This document shows positions 1-9,100 of a stretch of 15,859 nt of DNA, piece by piece. Under the pieces are notes generated by a model. That model did not search any database and had not been told where the DNA came from. It saw nothing but the letters and a program-made list of their open reading frames with translations. The first letter of the stretch is position 1; each line of letters opens with the position of its first letter. A program made the position numbers and the translations under genes. The DNA is from an uncultured Bacteroides sp. (GTDB taxonomy: Bacteria; Bacteroidota; Bacteroidia; Bacteroidales; Bacteroidaceae): contig USSR01000079.1 of the NCBI GenBank assembly GCA_900557355.1, forward strand, positions 1-15,859, given 5' to 3'.

Positions 1-875
1 CGACCTTTATGACTACTCCTTTGCTTCATTTGGTGGAACATATTTTCGTACGTCGCGAAGAAAAGTTATCTTTGAAGCATAAATTGATATTTTGTTTCGG
101 ACGTCCGGAATCCGGGCGTGTATTGCTTTCCATTTATAGTTTGTTATTTGGGAAGCAGTTGAGGAAAAATCATTTGATTGCGGCACACTATACGGTAGGC
201 ACGGATTTGAATCCGTTGAATGCCGAGCATTATGCCAGCGAGAGTTTTGCTTTGCTCAATCAACAGGCAGTGAAATTGAATATTCAGGTGGATAACCATT
301 ATCGGGTGACGGACAAACTTGTACAGGAAATCATTCATTTTGTCCGTAAAGAACATCCTGATATGCTGCTTTTGGGAGCCGGGAGCCATTACCGTACGGA
401 TATGCCGGGGACTCCGGGGGCTATTTTGTGGTTAACGCTTTTCCGGGATAAGATTGATGATATTATGGAGCAGGTGAAGTGTCCGGTAGCTGTATTTGTC
501 AATCGTCAGTATCGGGAAGGCGCAATGGTTAGTTTCGTACTTGGTGGAATGATTGATGCATTTCTTTTTTCGTATCTGGAGAAGATGTTGCAGAACGGGC
601 ATTCGATACGTCTTTTCCTCTTTGATACGGACGATGAGGAGTTTCGCGGATGTATTGATGATTTGCAGGCACGTTATCCGGGACAAATGATTATAGTATG
701 GTTTGAAGGAGTTGAAGATTTAGTGACTAAAGAGAAAGACGGACTATTGATAATGAGTCATCTTTCTTATACGAAATTATCCGAGGATGAGGCTGTGATA
801 CGAGAATTGTCATCTCTGCTGGTGATCCGCCGGAATAAGAATGCGGGAGATAAAAATGAAGGACTTGAAAATTGA
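1..875 (+). CDS. Cation:proton antiporter (CPA2/KefB-like), C-terminal part, 5' truncated
   Basis: The reading frame is open to the left edge (ACC TTT precede the first ATG at 9), so this is the 3' part of a longer gene. The visible 290 residues begin with a TTPLLHLV stretch, typical of the end of the membrane domain of Na+/H+ or K+/H+ antiporters of the CPA2 family. The rest is soluble and looks like two universal-stress-protein-like halves: one with a beta-strand LIFCFGRPESG and a later MLLLGAGSHYR, a second with SIRLFLFDTDDEE. Such cytosolic tails regulate monovalent cation exchange at the inner membrane. The stop TGA (873-875) lies inside the following patatin gene, so the two are probably cotranscribed and translationally coupled. 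No membrane segment is visible in the window, so the transporter call rests on the tail and is moderately firm. Confidence 0.75.
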   Translation, partial: TFMTTPLLHLVEHIFVRREEKLSLKHKLIFCFGRPESGRVLLSIYSLLFGKQLRKNHLIAAHYTVGTDLNPLNAEHYASESFALLNQQAVKLNIQVDNHYRVTDKLVQEIIHFVRKEHPDMLLLGAGSHYRTDMPGTPGAILWLTLFRDKIDDIMEQVKCPVAVFVNRQYREGAMVSFVLGGMIDAFLFSYLEKMLQNGHSIRLFLFDTDDEEFRGCIDDLQARYPGQMIIVWFEGVEDLVTKEKDGLLIMSHLSYTKLSEDEAVIRELSSLLVIRRNKNAGDKNEGLEN

Positions 876-1701
876 CGAATCTACGGGATTAGTGTTGGAA
901 GGCGGGGGAATGCGTGGAGTATTTACCTGCGGTGTACTTGATTACTTTATGGATCATGATATCCGGTTTCCCTATACGATAGGAGTGTCTGCCGGTGCGT
1001 GCAACGGATTGTCGTATGCATCGCGGCAACGGGGACGTGCCAAATACAGCAATATTGACCTGTTGGAGAAGTACAACTATATCGGTCTGAAACATTTGCT
1101 CAAAAAGCGTAATATTTTGGATTTCGATCTATTGTTCAAAGAATTTCCCGAACACATTCTTCCTTATGATTATGAAACATATTTTGCTTCACCGGAACGT
1201 TTCGTGATGGTGACTACTAATTGCATTACGGGAGAAGCCAATTATTTCGAAGAGAAAAAAGACAGTAGCAGGGTGATCGATATTGTTCGTGCATCCAGCA
1301 GTCTCCCTTTTGTGTGTCCTATCACTTATGTAGACGAGGTTCCTATGCTCGATGGAGGAATTGTAGATTCCATCCCTCTGCAAAGAGCTATTGCGGATGG
1401 CTGTAAGAGAAATGTCGTGGTACTTACCCGTAACCGGGGATATCGGAAAGATTCGAAAGACATTCGTATCCCTTCGTTTGTATACCGGAAATATCCGAAG
1501 TTGCGTGAAGCGTTAAGTTGCCGGTGCGCTGTTTATAATGAACAGCTGGAAATGGTGGAACGTATGGAAGATGAAGGGAAGATTGTCGTTATCCGTCCTT
1601 TGAAACCTGTAGCTGTAGACCGTATAGAAAAAGATGTGCAAAAGCTGACAGAGTTTTATCAGGAAGGGTACGAATGTGCGAAAGCTTTATTTTCACTTTG
1701 A
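856..1701 (+). CDS. Patatin-like phospholipase family protein
   Basis: A predicted serine lipid acyl hydrolase of the bacterial patatin family, 281 residues. The oxyanion motif GGGMRG is at residues 16-21, the nucleophile elbow GVSAG at 43-47 gives Ser45, and the catalytic-dyad aspartate is Asp166 in LDGG. No signal peptide or membrane segment is seen, so a cytosolic or membrane-peripheral enzyme is likely; the substrate is not predictable. I chose ATG 856 because GGGAG at 844-848 is well spaced for it and because the family motif starts close to the N-terminus; ATG 841 in the same frame would add five residues. The start overlaps the antiporter gene by 20 nt, and the 3' end overlaps the converging WYL gene by 9 nt. 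It has no evident connection with the fructan genes to the right. Confidence 0.9.
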   Translation: MKDLKIDESTGLVLEGGGMRGVFTCGVLDYFMDHDIRFPYTIGVSAGACNGLSYASRQRGRAKYSNIDLLEKYNYIGLKHLLKKRNILDFDLLFKEFPEHILPYDYETYFASPERFVMVTTNCITGEANYFEEKKDSSRVIDIVRASSSLPFVCPITYVDEVPMLDGGIVDSIPLQRAIADGCKRNVVVLTRNRGYRKDSKDIRIPSFVYRKYPKLREALSCRCAVYNEQLEMVERMEDEGKIVVIRPLKPVAVDRIEKDVQKLTEFYQEGYECAKALFSL

Positions 1702-2715
1702 CTTAGTATATTGCTTGGCAGCCTTTTCCAATTTCCGACTCATTAATTCTACCAATGTTTTAGGATAAAGAATTTCTATTCCGTCGACATATCCGAAGAA
1801 TACCCGTTCTAACTCGTGGTTGATTACGACTTCAATTTCCAGTATGACGCTTCCGTCAGGTAGCCTTTCCACCAGTTGTTGACTGCGATGTATAGGCTTG
1901 GTTATGATGTAAGGTGCTTCGGCTGCCGCTACTTGTAAGCCAACTTTCTCCGCTACGCTTCCGGAGTTTTTGGTGACACCTACCAGGTCGTCGAAGAACG
2001 TATTCGGATCGAAGAATGTATTTTTGATATAGTGTTCTTGTGGCAGAACTTCCAATGATTGTATTCTGTCCAAAGCTAAATTCTGCAATATTCGTCCGTT
2101 TCCTCTGACCCCATAAACGAACCATCGGTTGCGATATTCTTTTAATAGATAAGGATAGAAAATAAAGCTGTTTGCCGAACGTGCTTTGAACGAACGATAT
2201 TTGAGTTGTATCGGGTGCTCGTTGACAATCGCATGATAGATGGTGTCCAGATAATCCAGTCCTTTCAACGATTCATTCTTTTCAAAGTCAATGACAGGAG
2301 TGGTTTTCATCCGGGCAGAAGCAACATGGTCTTCCAGGCGATTGATAATCTCGCTCATTTCCGTGAAATAGGAGAAACCTTTAAATTGTCGCAGCACTTC
2401 CACTGCTTCCGACATCATTTTCAGGTCTTGTTCGTTCAGTGGGGTTTGTGTGATACTGTATTCCGGATCTTCATATTTATAGTATTTATTCTCGTACACC
2501 ACAATCGGAGCATTATAGCCTAACTTCTCGCTACGCATCATCTGTATGTCCATTTGTGCCGTCCGTTTGCTTATCCCTTTATCAATGCCTTCATATTCAT
2601 AAAGAGCATCTGAACAGGCGTCTACCAAGTCTTCCAATGTCCAGCGTCGATACGGATTACGCAGACAGTTGTCAATCGTTTTATAACGGATTAGAGCATT
2701 TCTATTTGCTGGCAT
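1693..2715 (-). CDS. WYL-domain transcriptional regulator
   Basis: A 340-residue predicted DNA-binding regulator. The N-terminal part (about 1-70, RYKTIDNCLRNPYRRW then a helix-rich segment with SKRTAQMDIQMM) looks like a winged helix, and residues about 130-215 form a WYL domain (KYRSFKARSANSF, then RNRWFVYG with W198-F199-V200 in place of the W-Y-L). WYL domains are ligand-sensing modules, often for nucleic acid or nucleotide-like effectors. An ATG exists 78 nt further upstream (2793), but that extension is hydrophobic and lies upstream of a consensus promoter whose start site would fall near 2733, so ATG 2715 is preferred. The gene is divergent from the first GH32 gene, with 222 nt between them. 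A role in fructan control is possible but not shown. Confidence 0.88.
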   Translation of the reverse strand: MPANRNALIRYKTIDNCLRNPYRRWTLEDLVDACSDALYEYEGIDKGISKRTAQMDIQMMRSEKLGYNAPIVVYENKYYKYEDPEYSITQTPLNEQDLKMMSEAVEVLRQFKGFSYFTEMSEIINRLEDHVASARMKTTPVIDFEKNESLKGLDYLDTIYHAIVNEHPIQLKYRSFKARSANSFIFYPYLLKEYRNRWFVYGVRGNGRILQNLALDRIQSLEVLPQEHYIKNTFFDPNTFFDDLVGVTKNSGSVAEKVGLQVAAAEAPYIITKPIHRSQQLVERLPDGSVILEIEVVINHELERVFFGYVDGIEILYPKTLVELMSRKLEKAAKQYTKSK

Positions 2716-2739
2716 AAGTAGAAGAATAAAGATTTGCTT

Positions 2740-2771
2740 CAAAAGTAGAAAAATAAATTCAGGAAAACAAA
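2740..2771 (-). promoter_or_regulatory. Bacteroides-type promoter of the WYL regulator
   Basis: Read on the minus strand, TTTG (2771-2768) is followed after 20 nt by TACTTTTG (2747-2740). This is a full match to the Bacteroides -33 TTTG and -7 TAnnTTTG elements at standard spacing. Transcription would start near 2733, giving a leader of about 18 nt before ATG 2715 and arguing against the 2793 start. Confidence 0.65.
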
Positions 2772-2820
2772 AAGGCAATCCGTCTTTATTCATGCAATGA
2801 ACGAAAGAATATGAAGTGAT

Positions 2821-2886
2821 GTATCAAAATTGATACCCTTTGAAACAAAGTTTATAGACGAAGGTGAATATACCCCCTATCTTTGC
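2821..2886 (+). promoter_or_regulatory. Promoter and candidate operator of first GH32 gene
   Basis: A perfect -7 element TATCTTTG lies at 2878-2885, followed by C. There is no TTTG at the expected -33 distance, as in activator-dependent promoters. TGAAACA at 2841-2847 starts a 46-nt block ending in TTTGC (2886); the same block length and ends occur before susC and the second GH32 gene. An inverted repeat GTATCAAAATTGATAC (7-bp arms, 2-nt centre) covers 2821-2836, directly beside it, and TTGATAC / TTGAAAC (2830, 2840) form a direct repeat with a 10-bp period. Expected start of transcription is near 2892, giving a leader of about 46 nt. Confidence 0.55.
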
Positions 2887-2937
2887 CTTCATCTATTTTG
2901 ATTAAAAGCTTGTGTAAATCAGGAATACTTTGTTGCC

Positions 2938-4818
2938 ATGAAAACAACCCCTTGGATAAAACTATGTAAAGGTGCGGCACTTGCATTAGCAGTTTCTTAC
3001 GGACTGACTTATTGCCATACAACTAAAAGCAAGTTGACTTTGGAACAGAAAGGTGATAGCCTGACTGTCATTCACATCACCTATCCGGCTAATTATATAT
3101 TGCTTCCTATAGAAGAGGAAGCAATGGAAAGTCAGGTTCTTCTGGATACAGGAGAGGCTACAGATACCGATATGGATATTCGTCTGGCACAGACAAAAGT
3201 GGACTATTTTGTTCCGCTTGCCTTACCTGCCGGAGCAAAGACTGCTACCGTACGTGTGCGTAATAAATCAAAGGATGCACTTTGCTGGAAAGAAATCAAA
3301 CTATCTGATACATTTGATACAGCCAATACAGATAAGTTTCGTCCAGTTTATCACCATACTCCTCTGTATGGTTGGATGAATGATGCCAACGGGTTGGTCT
3401 ATAAAGATGGAGAATATCATTTGTACTTTCAATACAACCCTTACGGTTCCAAATGGGGAAATATGCATTGGGGACATTCCGTCAGCAGAGATCTTGTGCA
3501 TTGGGAACACTTGCCTCCGGCTATTGCCCGTGATACATTGGGACATATCTTTTCCGGCAGTTCTGTTGTTGATAAGGAGAATGTGGCTGGCTATGGAGCG
3601 GGGAGTATTCTGGCTTTTTATACTTCTGCTAGTGACAAAAACGGGCAGATCCAATGTCTTGCTTTTAGCAAAGATAACGGACGGACATTTACTAAATACG
3701 AGAAGAATCCCATCCTTTGTCCTTCTGACGGTTTGAAAGATTTCCGCGATCCGAAAGTTTTCCGGTATGAACCGGAAGATAAGTGGGTTATGATTGTTTC
3801 TGCCGATAAGGAAATGCGTTTTTATGACTCTAAGAATCTGAAAGACTGGAATTATATGAGCAGTTTCGGAGAAGGGTACGGAGTGCAACCTTGTCAGTTT
3901 GAATGTCCGGATATGGTGGAACTTCCGATAGATGGAGACATAAATCGTAAGAAATGGGCGTTGATAGTAAACGTGAATCCGGGATGCTATTTCGGAGGGA
4001 GTGCAACCCAGTACTTTACAGGAAACTTTGACGGAACGAAATTTATTTGTGACAATCAGCCAAATGTCACGAAATGGCTGGATTGGGGAAAGGATCATTA
4101 TGCTACGGTCTGTTTTTCGAACACAAGTGATCGGACGGTTGTCATACCTTGGATGAGTAACTGGCAATATTGCAATATTGTTCCGACAAAGCAATTCCGT
4201 AGTGCCAATGCTTTACCGCGTGAGTTGGGACTTTATACACAAGACGGTGAGCTTTATCTTTCGGCGGCTCCGGTGACAGAGACGAAAACTTTGCGGAAAG
4301 AAAACAAGGAGATTCCTTCTTTCACCGTATCCAATGATTATCATATTGATTCTTTACTGACTGATAATAACGGAGCTTATGAATTAGCATTGGAGATTAC
4401 TACCGGCAAAGCGGAGATTATGGGCTTCAGTCTTTTTAATGATAAAGGTGAAAAGGTAGATATCTATTTCAATCTTCCTGAAAAAAGACTGGTAATGGAC
4501 CGGACGAAAAGTGGTATCGTAGATTTCGGAAAGAATAGCGTCCCTCATGAAATAGAAGCTCATGACCGTAGAAAGACGACTTCGATCAATTATATCGATG
4601 ATTTCGCATTAGCTACCTGGGCGCCGATAAAAAAAGAAAATAAATACGCTTTGGATATCTTTATTGATAAGTGTTCTGTAGAAATATTCCTGAATGGAGG
4701 AAAAATAGCAATGACGAATCTGGTTTTTCCATCGGAACCATACAACCGTATGTGTTTTTATAGTAAAGGAGGAACGTTCAATGTTGATTCATTCAATGCG
4801 TATCGATTAGGTTTATAA
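2938..4818 (+). CDS. GH32 fructan hydrolase (levanase/inulinase/fructofuranosidase type)
   Basis: A 626-residue glycoside hydrolase family 32 enzyme that should release fructose or fructo-oligosaccharides from beta-2,1 or beta-2,6 fructan, or sucrose. The layout is an N-terminal signal region, a beta-rich domain at about 30-125 of the kind found before Bacteroides GH32 modules (possibly the DUF4980 family), the five-bladed propeller from about 140 to 440, and a C-terminal beta-sandwich at about 460-626. The three catalytic motifs are present: WMNDANG with nucleophile Asp149, FRDP with Asp271, and ECPD with acid/base Glu322. The normally conserved Pro after the nucleophile is Ala150. The N-terminus has a hydrophobic stretch ending LTYC (Cys26), only a weak lipobox, so periplasm or outer membrane cannot be decided. 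The gene has its own promoter and terminator. Linkage specificity cannot be read from sequence. Confidence 0.93.
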   Translation: MKTTPWIKLCKGAALALAVSYGLTYCHTTKSKLTLEQKGDSLTVIHITYPANYILLPIEEEAMESQVLLDTGEATDTDMDIRLAQTKVDYFVPLALPAGAKTATVRVRNKSKDALCWKEIKLSDTFDTANTDKFRPVYHHTPLYGWMNDANGLVYKDGEYHLYFQYNPYGSKWGNMHWGHSVSRDLVHWEHLPPAIARDTLGHIFSGSSVVDKENVAGYGAGSILAFYTSASDKNGQIQCLAFSKDNGRTFTKYEKNPILCPSDGLKDFRDPKVFRYEPEDKWVMIVSADKEMRFYDSKNLKDWNYMSSFGEGYGVQPCQFECPDMVELPIDGDINRKKWALIVNVNPGCYFGGSATQYFTGNFDGTKFICDNQPNVTKWLDWGKDHYATVCFSNTSDRTVVIPWMSNWQYCNIVPTKQFRSANALPRELGLYTQDGELYLSAAPVTETKTLRKENKEIPSFTVSNDYHIDSLLTDNNGAYELALEITTGKAEIMGFSLFNDKGEKVDIYFNLPEKRLVMDRTKSGIVDFGKNSVPHEIEAHDRRKTTSINYIDDFALATWAPIKKENKYALDIFIDKCSVEIFLNGGKIAMTNLVFPSEPYNRMCFYSKGGTFNVDSFNAYRLGL

Positions 4819-4942
4819 TATAAGGTAGAGGTTTACACAATAGATATTTTCATAGATTCAGTAAGAGCAATGGGTATTAGTTGCTTAAAGGTTCATAGGT
4901 TAGATTTATAAGTTAGGTTTTGTAGATTAGAATTAGGTGTTG

Positions 4943-4978
4943 GTAGCTGTCAGATGTGAAATCCGGCAGCTACTTTTT
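4943..4978 (+). terminator. Rho-independent terminator after first GH32 gene
   Basis: GTAGCTG (4943-4949) pairs with CAGCTAC (4967-4973); a G-U and a C-G pair extend the stem to 9 bp around a 13-nt loop. Five T follow directly (4974-4978). It works only for plus-strand transcripts: read from the minus strand, no T-run follows the stem, so the epimerase gene is not ended here in the usual way. The 124 nt between the GH32 stop and this hairpin are AT-rich with nothing else recognisable. Confidence 0.7.
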
Positions 4979-5007
4979 ATTTGCCGGGTCTTGTTGGCTA
5001 TTGTCGA

Positions 5008-5880
5008 TTATTCTTCGATTTCAATTGTATATCCCCCTTGGAATATCTCATCCGGTTGCAGGTGCTGTATCCAGTCTTTATCTTTATATTCCCCTGTATA
5101 ATGTGCGCGGTCGCAACGTCCATACCAAGGCTCGATGCAAACAAAAGGAGCATTCTTTGCAGGTGGCGACCAAAGGCCGACTACCGGAGCATTGAAGTGT
5201 AAACTTAAATAAGCCCGTTTCTCCTTATTAAATAAGGTGACTTTGCGAACCTGGCCGTTTTCCAAGATCAAAGCATCTTTATCAAAAGTATGAGTATCCA
5301 ATGGTAACAATCCGTCTGCCAACTCTAAGGAATACTCAACAGAAGGATCAGCGCATCCCTTTTCAGAAATAAGAATATACTTCAAGCCATCTTTCCTGTC
5401 GAATCCGAAGAACCCTCTTTCTAAACTGTTCTCATCAAACTCCGGCCAGTAGAAAGCAGGATGTGCCCCAATCTGAAAATACATTTCTTTGTCGCCGGTA
5501 TTCTTTACTTTCCATATCACCTCAATTTGCTTTCCTTGAATGCGATAACCTATTTCCAGACAGAATGGAAACGGATATTTTTGCAAAGTCTCTTCATTGC
5601 TGATAAGGCGGTAATGTACTTCATTTTCTTTTTCGGAAACAAGCGTAAATTCCATGTCGCGTGCAAATCCATGTTGGGTAAGTGTATAAGGAATCCCTTC
5701 ATTGCGATATTCATTTTCCCATATGCTTCCGACAATAGGGAATAGGACAGGAGAGTGACGTTTCCAAAAAGCAGGATCCGCTTGCCACAGATATTCTTTT
5801 CCATTGGCGAAGATGCTGCAAAGTTCCGCTCCATGCGGAGATACTTGAATGGTAAGTTGTTCGTTGGAGATTGTTTTCAT
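5008..5880 (-). CDS. Aldose 1-epimerase (galactose mutarotase-like) family protein
   Basis: A 290-residue protein of the galactose mutarotase-like fold, closest in look to the LacX/YeaD-like branch of sugar epimerases. Visible family features are PHGAEL near the N-terminus (15-20), HGFAR at 70-74, the catalytic-type histidine in GAHPAF (His140) and CIEPW with Glu250, the usual general base. It should interconvert the alpha and beta anomers of a free or phosphorylated aldose in the cytosol; there is no signal peptide. ATG 5880 is preferred over a TTG nine bases upstream. It is transcribed away from susC and lies between the two plus-strand fructan units, so it may serve the locus, for example on glucose ends of inulin-type chains, but the substrate is not known. 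Confidence 0.88.
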   Translation of the reverse strand: MKTISNEQLTIQVSPHGAELCSIFANGKEYLWQADPAFWKRHSPVLFPIVGSIWENEYRNEGIPYTLTQHGFARDMEFTLVSEKENEVHYRLISNEETLQKYPFPFCLEIGYRIQGKQIEVIWKVKNTGDKEMYFQIGAHPAFYWPEFDENSLERGFFGFDRKDGLKYILISEKGCADPSVEYSLELADGLLPLDTHTFDKDALILENGQVRKVTLFNKEKRAYLSLHFNAPVVGLWSPPAKNAPFVCIEPWYGRCDRAHYTGEYKDKDWIQHLQPDEIFQGGYTIEIEE

Positions 5881-5973
5881 ATCGTTCAATTTTCAGTTGG
5901 TTACAATCGGTAACTGACTTTTTTTATTAATCGTTTTAATTATAACTACTTTTTAAAAGCTTATATCACTACG

Positions 5974-5981
5974 CAAAGGTA
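5974..5981 (-). promoter_or_regulatory. -7 element of the epimerase gene
   Basis: Read on the minus strand this is TACCTTTG, a full match to TAnnTTTG. No clean TTTG is seen 19-21 nt upstream; the GAGAATATCTTCTC palindrome sits there instead. Transcription would start near 5967, giving a leader of about 86 nt. Confidence 0.45.
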
Positions 5982-6068
5982 ATATTTTCCCACTGACAAG
6001 AGAATATCTTCTCCATAATTCTTGTGATGAGAAAAATAATGTATAAAACCCTATAAAATAGCGTTCTA

Positions 6069-6135
6069 TGCAACAAATGTTACAGCCTTTGAAACATTTT
6101 TTTCAGTCGATTGACGTAAATCAACCGTAATTTGC
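6069..6135 (+). promoter_or_regulatory. susC promoter and candidate activator site
   Basis: TGAAACA (6090-6096) starts a 46-nt block ending in TTTGC (6135), the same length and ends as in front of both GH32 genes. The -7 element is GTAATTTG (6127-6134), one base off register from TAnnTTTG, and there is no proper -33 TTTG, consistent with dependence on an activator. An imperfect inverted repeat TGCAACA-AA-TGTTACA covers 6069-6084, next to the block as at the first GH32 gene. An alternative -7 (TACTTTTA, 6159-6166) is weaker. Confidence 0.45.
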
Positions 6136-6185
6136 ATTATCGATAAAGATAAAATTCGTACTTTTAATTTAATAACATCAAACTA

Positions 6186-9100
6186 ATGCTTAGTATTATG
6201 AAGAACAAAAAACTTCTTTGCAGCGTTTGTTTCCTGTTTACTTTCATGTCAGTCCTTTGGGGACAAAACATAACGGTGAAGGGAAACGTTACTTCAAAGA
6301 CTGATGGGCAACCGATTATTGGTGCTTCCGTAGTGCAAAATGATTCTAAATCAACTGGAACTATTACCGATTTAGACGGAAACTTTACTCTTAGTGTACC
6401 GGCAAATGCATCATTGGCTATTTCTTATATAGGATATAAGGAAGTGATTATTGCCGCTAAACCTTCCTTGAAGATAGTGATGGAAGAAGATGCTAAGATG
6501 ATTGATGAGGTGGTTGTGACAGGTTATATGGCTGAAAAGAAAGCCAGTCTGACAGGTTCGGTAGCCGTAGTGAAGATGAAAGAGGTAGCGGATATACCTA
6601 CCGGTAATGTGATGTCAGGTTTGCAGGGGCGTGTAGCCGGTATGAACGTGACAACTGATGGTAAACCCGGCGGTGGAAACACGGATACTAAATTACGTGG
6701 TATTACTACCATTAACAATTCTTCCCCTCTTTATGTGATAGATGGTGTTCAGACACATGACAATGTAGCTTCTATCATCTCTTCCAATGATGTCGAATCC
6801 ATTCAGGTGTTGAAAGATGCAGCATCTGCTGCGATTTATGGTGCTCAGGCTGCCAACGGGGTCATTATCATTACCACAAAACGTGCTAAGGAAGGTGATG
6901 TAAAGGTAAGTTTTGATATGTCGCTCACTGCCCAGACTTTTGCCGGTGGTATTGATATGCTTGACGCTTACCAATGGGGTGATGTTTATTGGCAAGCCTA
7001 TAAAAATACTTTTGGAACCTATCCAAACAGTGTTGTCTATGGAAATGGAGAGAAAGCCCAACTGCAAGAATATTATTTCGACCAGAATGGAGTGAAGATA
7101 AAGTCGGGCAATACTGATTGGGCAAAGGAGATATTTGGTACAGCTTTGATGCAGAATTATAATCTTTCCCTCTCTAAAGGATTTAAGGATGGTAATGTGG
7201 CTCTTACCTTAAACTATATGAATCAAGATGGCCTTTGCCGTAATACAGACTACGAACGCTTTAATTCGCGTTTAGCTTCTAATTTCCGCTTTGTGGATGG
7301 TAAAGTACGTGTGGGAGAAAGCATCTCGGTGAACCATTGGTTGGAACATCTTAATCCTGCCGGTATAGAAGAATTGGTTATTGCGCAGCATCCGGCCATT
7401 CCTGTGTACGATGAAAACGGAGGGTATGCCGGTGGTTATGTGGATATATTGGGAGATAAACCGAATCCCATTCGCTTGACGGACAACGAAGCCAATAATC
7501 GTCACAAAAGCTGGCGTATCTTTGGTAATGTTTATTTGGAAGTAGAGCCTATTAAAAATCTGGTATTGAAGAGCCAATTTGGCTTGAATTATACTACCGG
7601 TTTCAACTCAACCTTTGTCCCAAAATGGAGCGAAGCCGATCGGAAGGTAGATGTAAATGAACTGACCGTACGACAGGATAATAGTGTACAATGGGTATGG
7701 TCGAACACGGCTAATTATAGCATAGATTTCGGGAAGAATAATATCAGTGCTGTGATAGGAACCGAAGCTAAGAAAGAAAATGGTGAGCATTTGCAGGGGT
7801 ATGGTCGCGGATTGGTGATAGAAGACCTTGACTATCGCTATCTGGACACCGTGACCGAAGGAAAAAGCGTGGGTAACAATGCTTCTACTTATGCTATGGT
7901 TTCTTACTTTGGTAAGGTAAACTATGCGTTCGATGATAAGTACCTCATATCAGGAACGGTGCGTCGTGATGCTTCTTCACGTTTTGGTAAAGGGAACAAT
8001 TCAGCCATCTTTCCTTCTGTATCAGCTGGTTGGAGAATGTCACGCGAAAAATTTATGGAACGTACGCAAAACTGGCTTTCAGACCTTAAATTACGTGCAT
8101 CATGGGGAATTAATGGTAATGACCAGATTGACAACAATGCTACTTACAACCTTTATTACACTAACATGTCCAATGGTTCATACAACTTCAATGGTGATGG
8201 TGCAACAGTCGTACCCGGTGTACAGAAAGATCGTTCGGGTAACAACGACTTGAAGTGGGAAGAGACCAAGCAGTTGAACTTTGGTATTGATGCCGCTTTC
8301 TTTGATAACCGTTTGGGCTTGACTCTGGACTATTTTCAAAAGAAGACCACTGGTATGCTAATTCAAAAACCTTATATAGGTGTGATTGGCGAAGGTGGAT
8401 ATAAATGGTATAATGCTGCCAGTATGGATAACAGCGGGGTGGAAGCAACCTTTACTTGGCGGGATGAAATAAAGGATTTCAAGTATGACATTTCGTTCAA
8501 CATCTCTTATTATAAGAATGAAATTACCGAACTTCCGGATGTTATCAAATATACCTGGGGAGGTGGTAACGGTGTGGACAAAACCATTGTGGGACAACCT
8601 TATGGCTCATGGATGTCATATAAAGCCGATGGTGTATTCAAAACAAAGCAAGAGGTATATGAATATCTAAGCAAATATGATGTACAGATTGGAGCTCCCG
8701 GTGTGGGACGTATTCGCTACAAAGACCTTAACGGTGACAACGTCATCAATACTGCCGATATGGATTGGCAAGGTAGCGATCAACCTAAATTTATCGGTGG
8801 TTTAAATATCGGTGCATCTTACAAAGGGTTTGATCTTTCCGCATTCTTCAATGGTATGATTCGCGATGCATGGAATAACTCTAAGTTTTATACCGACCTA
8901 TTCCAAGGCTGGACAGGTAATCACTCTGTACGTCTGATGGATGCAATGCATGCTTGGAATGATTATGAGCAAACCGGAGTTTATAATTGTGACATCCCTG
9001 CACTGACTGTGGTGGACAATAATGTAGAAACACGCAGTTCTACTTTCTTTATCGAAGATGGTTCTTACGTGAAGCTGAAGACTTTAACGCTGGGCTACAC

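Larger units (their letters stand above)
5881..6185. other. Divergent intergenic region between epimerase and susC
   Basis: These 305 AT-rich bases hold no credible gene. On the minus strand they contain a -7 element for the epimerase (5981-5974). On the plus strand they contain the phased operator and promoter of susC (6069-6135). A short palindrome GAGAATATCTTCTC (6000-6013) lies at the -33 position of the epimerase promoter and could be an operator. GTTAC-N5-GTAAC (5900-5914) lies in the epimerase leader. No attenuator or riboswitch-like structure is evident. Confidence 0.6.

Noticed and set aside
2716..2793. Upstream start for the WYL regulator
   Set aside because: A consensus promoter at 2740-2771 would lie inside the extension, and the extra residues are hydrophobic and unlike the family.
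3301..4194. 297-residue open frame on the minus strand inside the first GH32 gene
   Set aside because: Antisense to a gene with all catalytic motifs; its translation shows no domain and the second GH32 gene has a similar antisense frame (14764-15282), so it is a by-product of the GH32 codons.
5900..5914. GTTAC-N5-GTAAC inverted repeat in the epimerase leader
   Set aside because: The arms are only 5 bp and their order is opposite to the GTAAC-N5-GTTAC core of the dyad at 14235; probably chance in an AT-rich leader.
6159..6166. TACTTTTA as -7 element of susC
   Set aside because: It lacks the final G, its spacing from TTTG at 6131 is 24 nt, and the GTAATTTG site fits the phasing seen in the two GH32 promoters.
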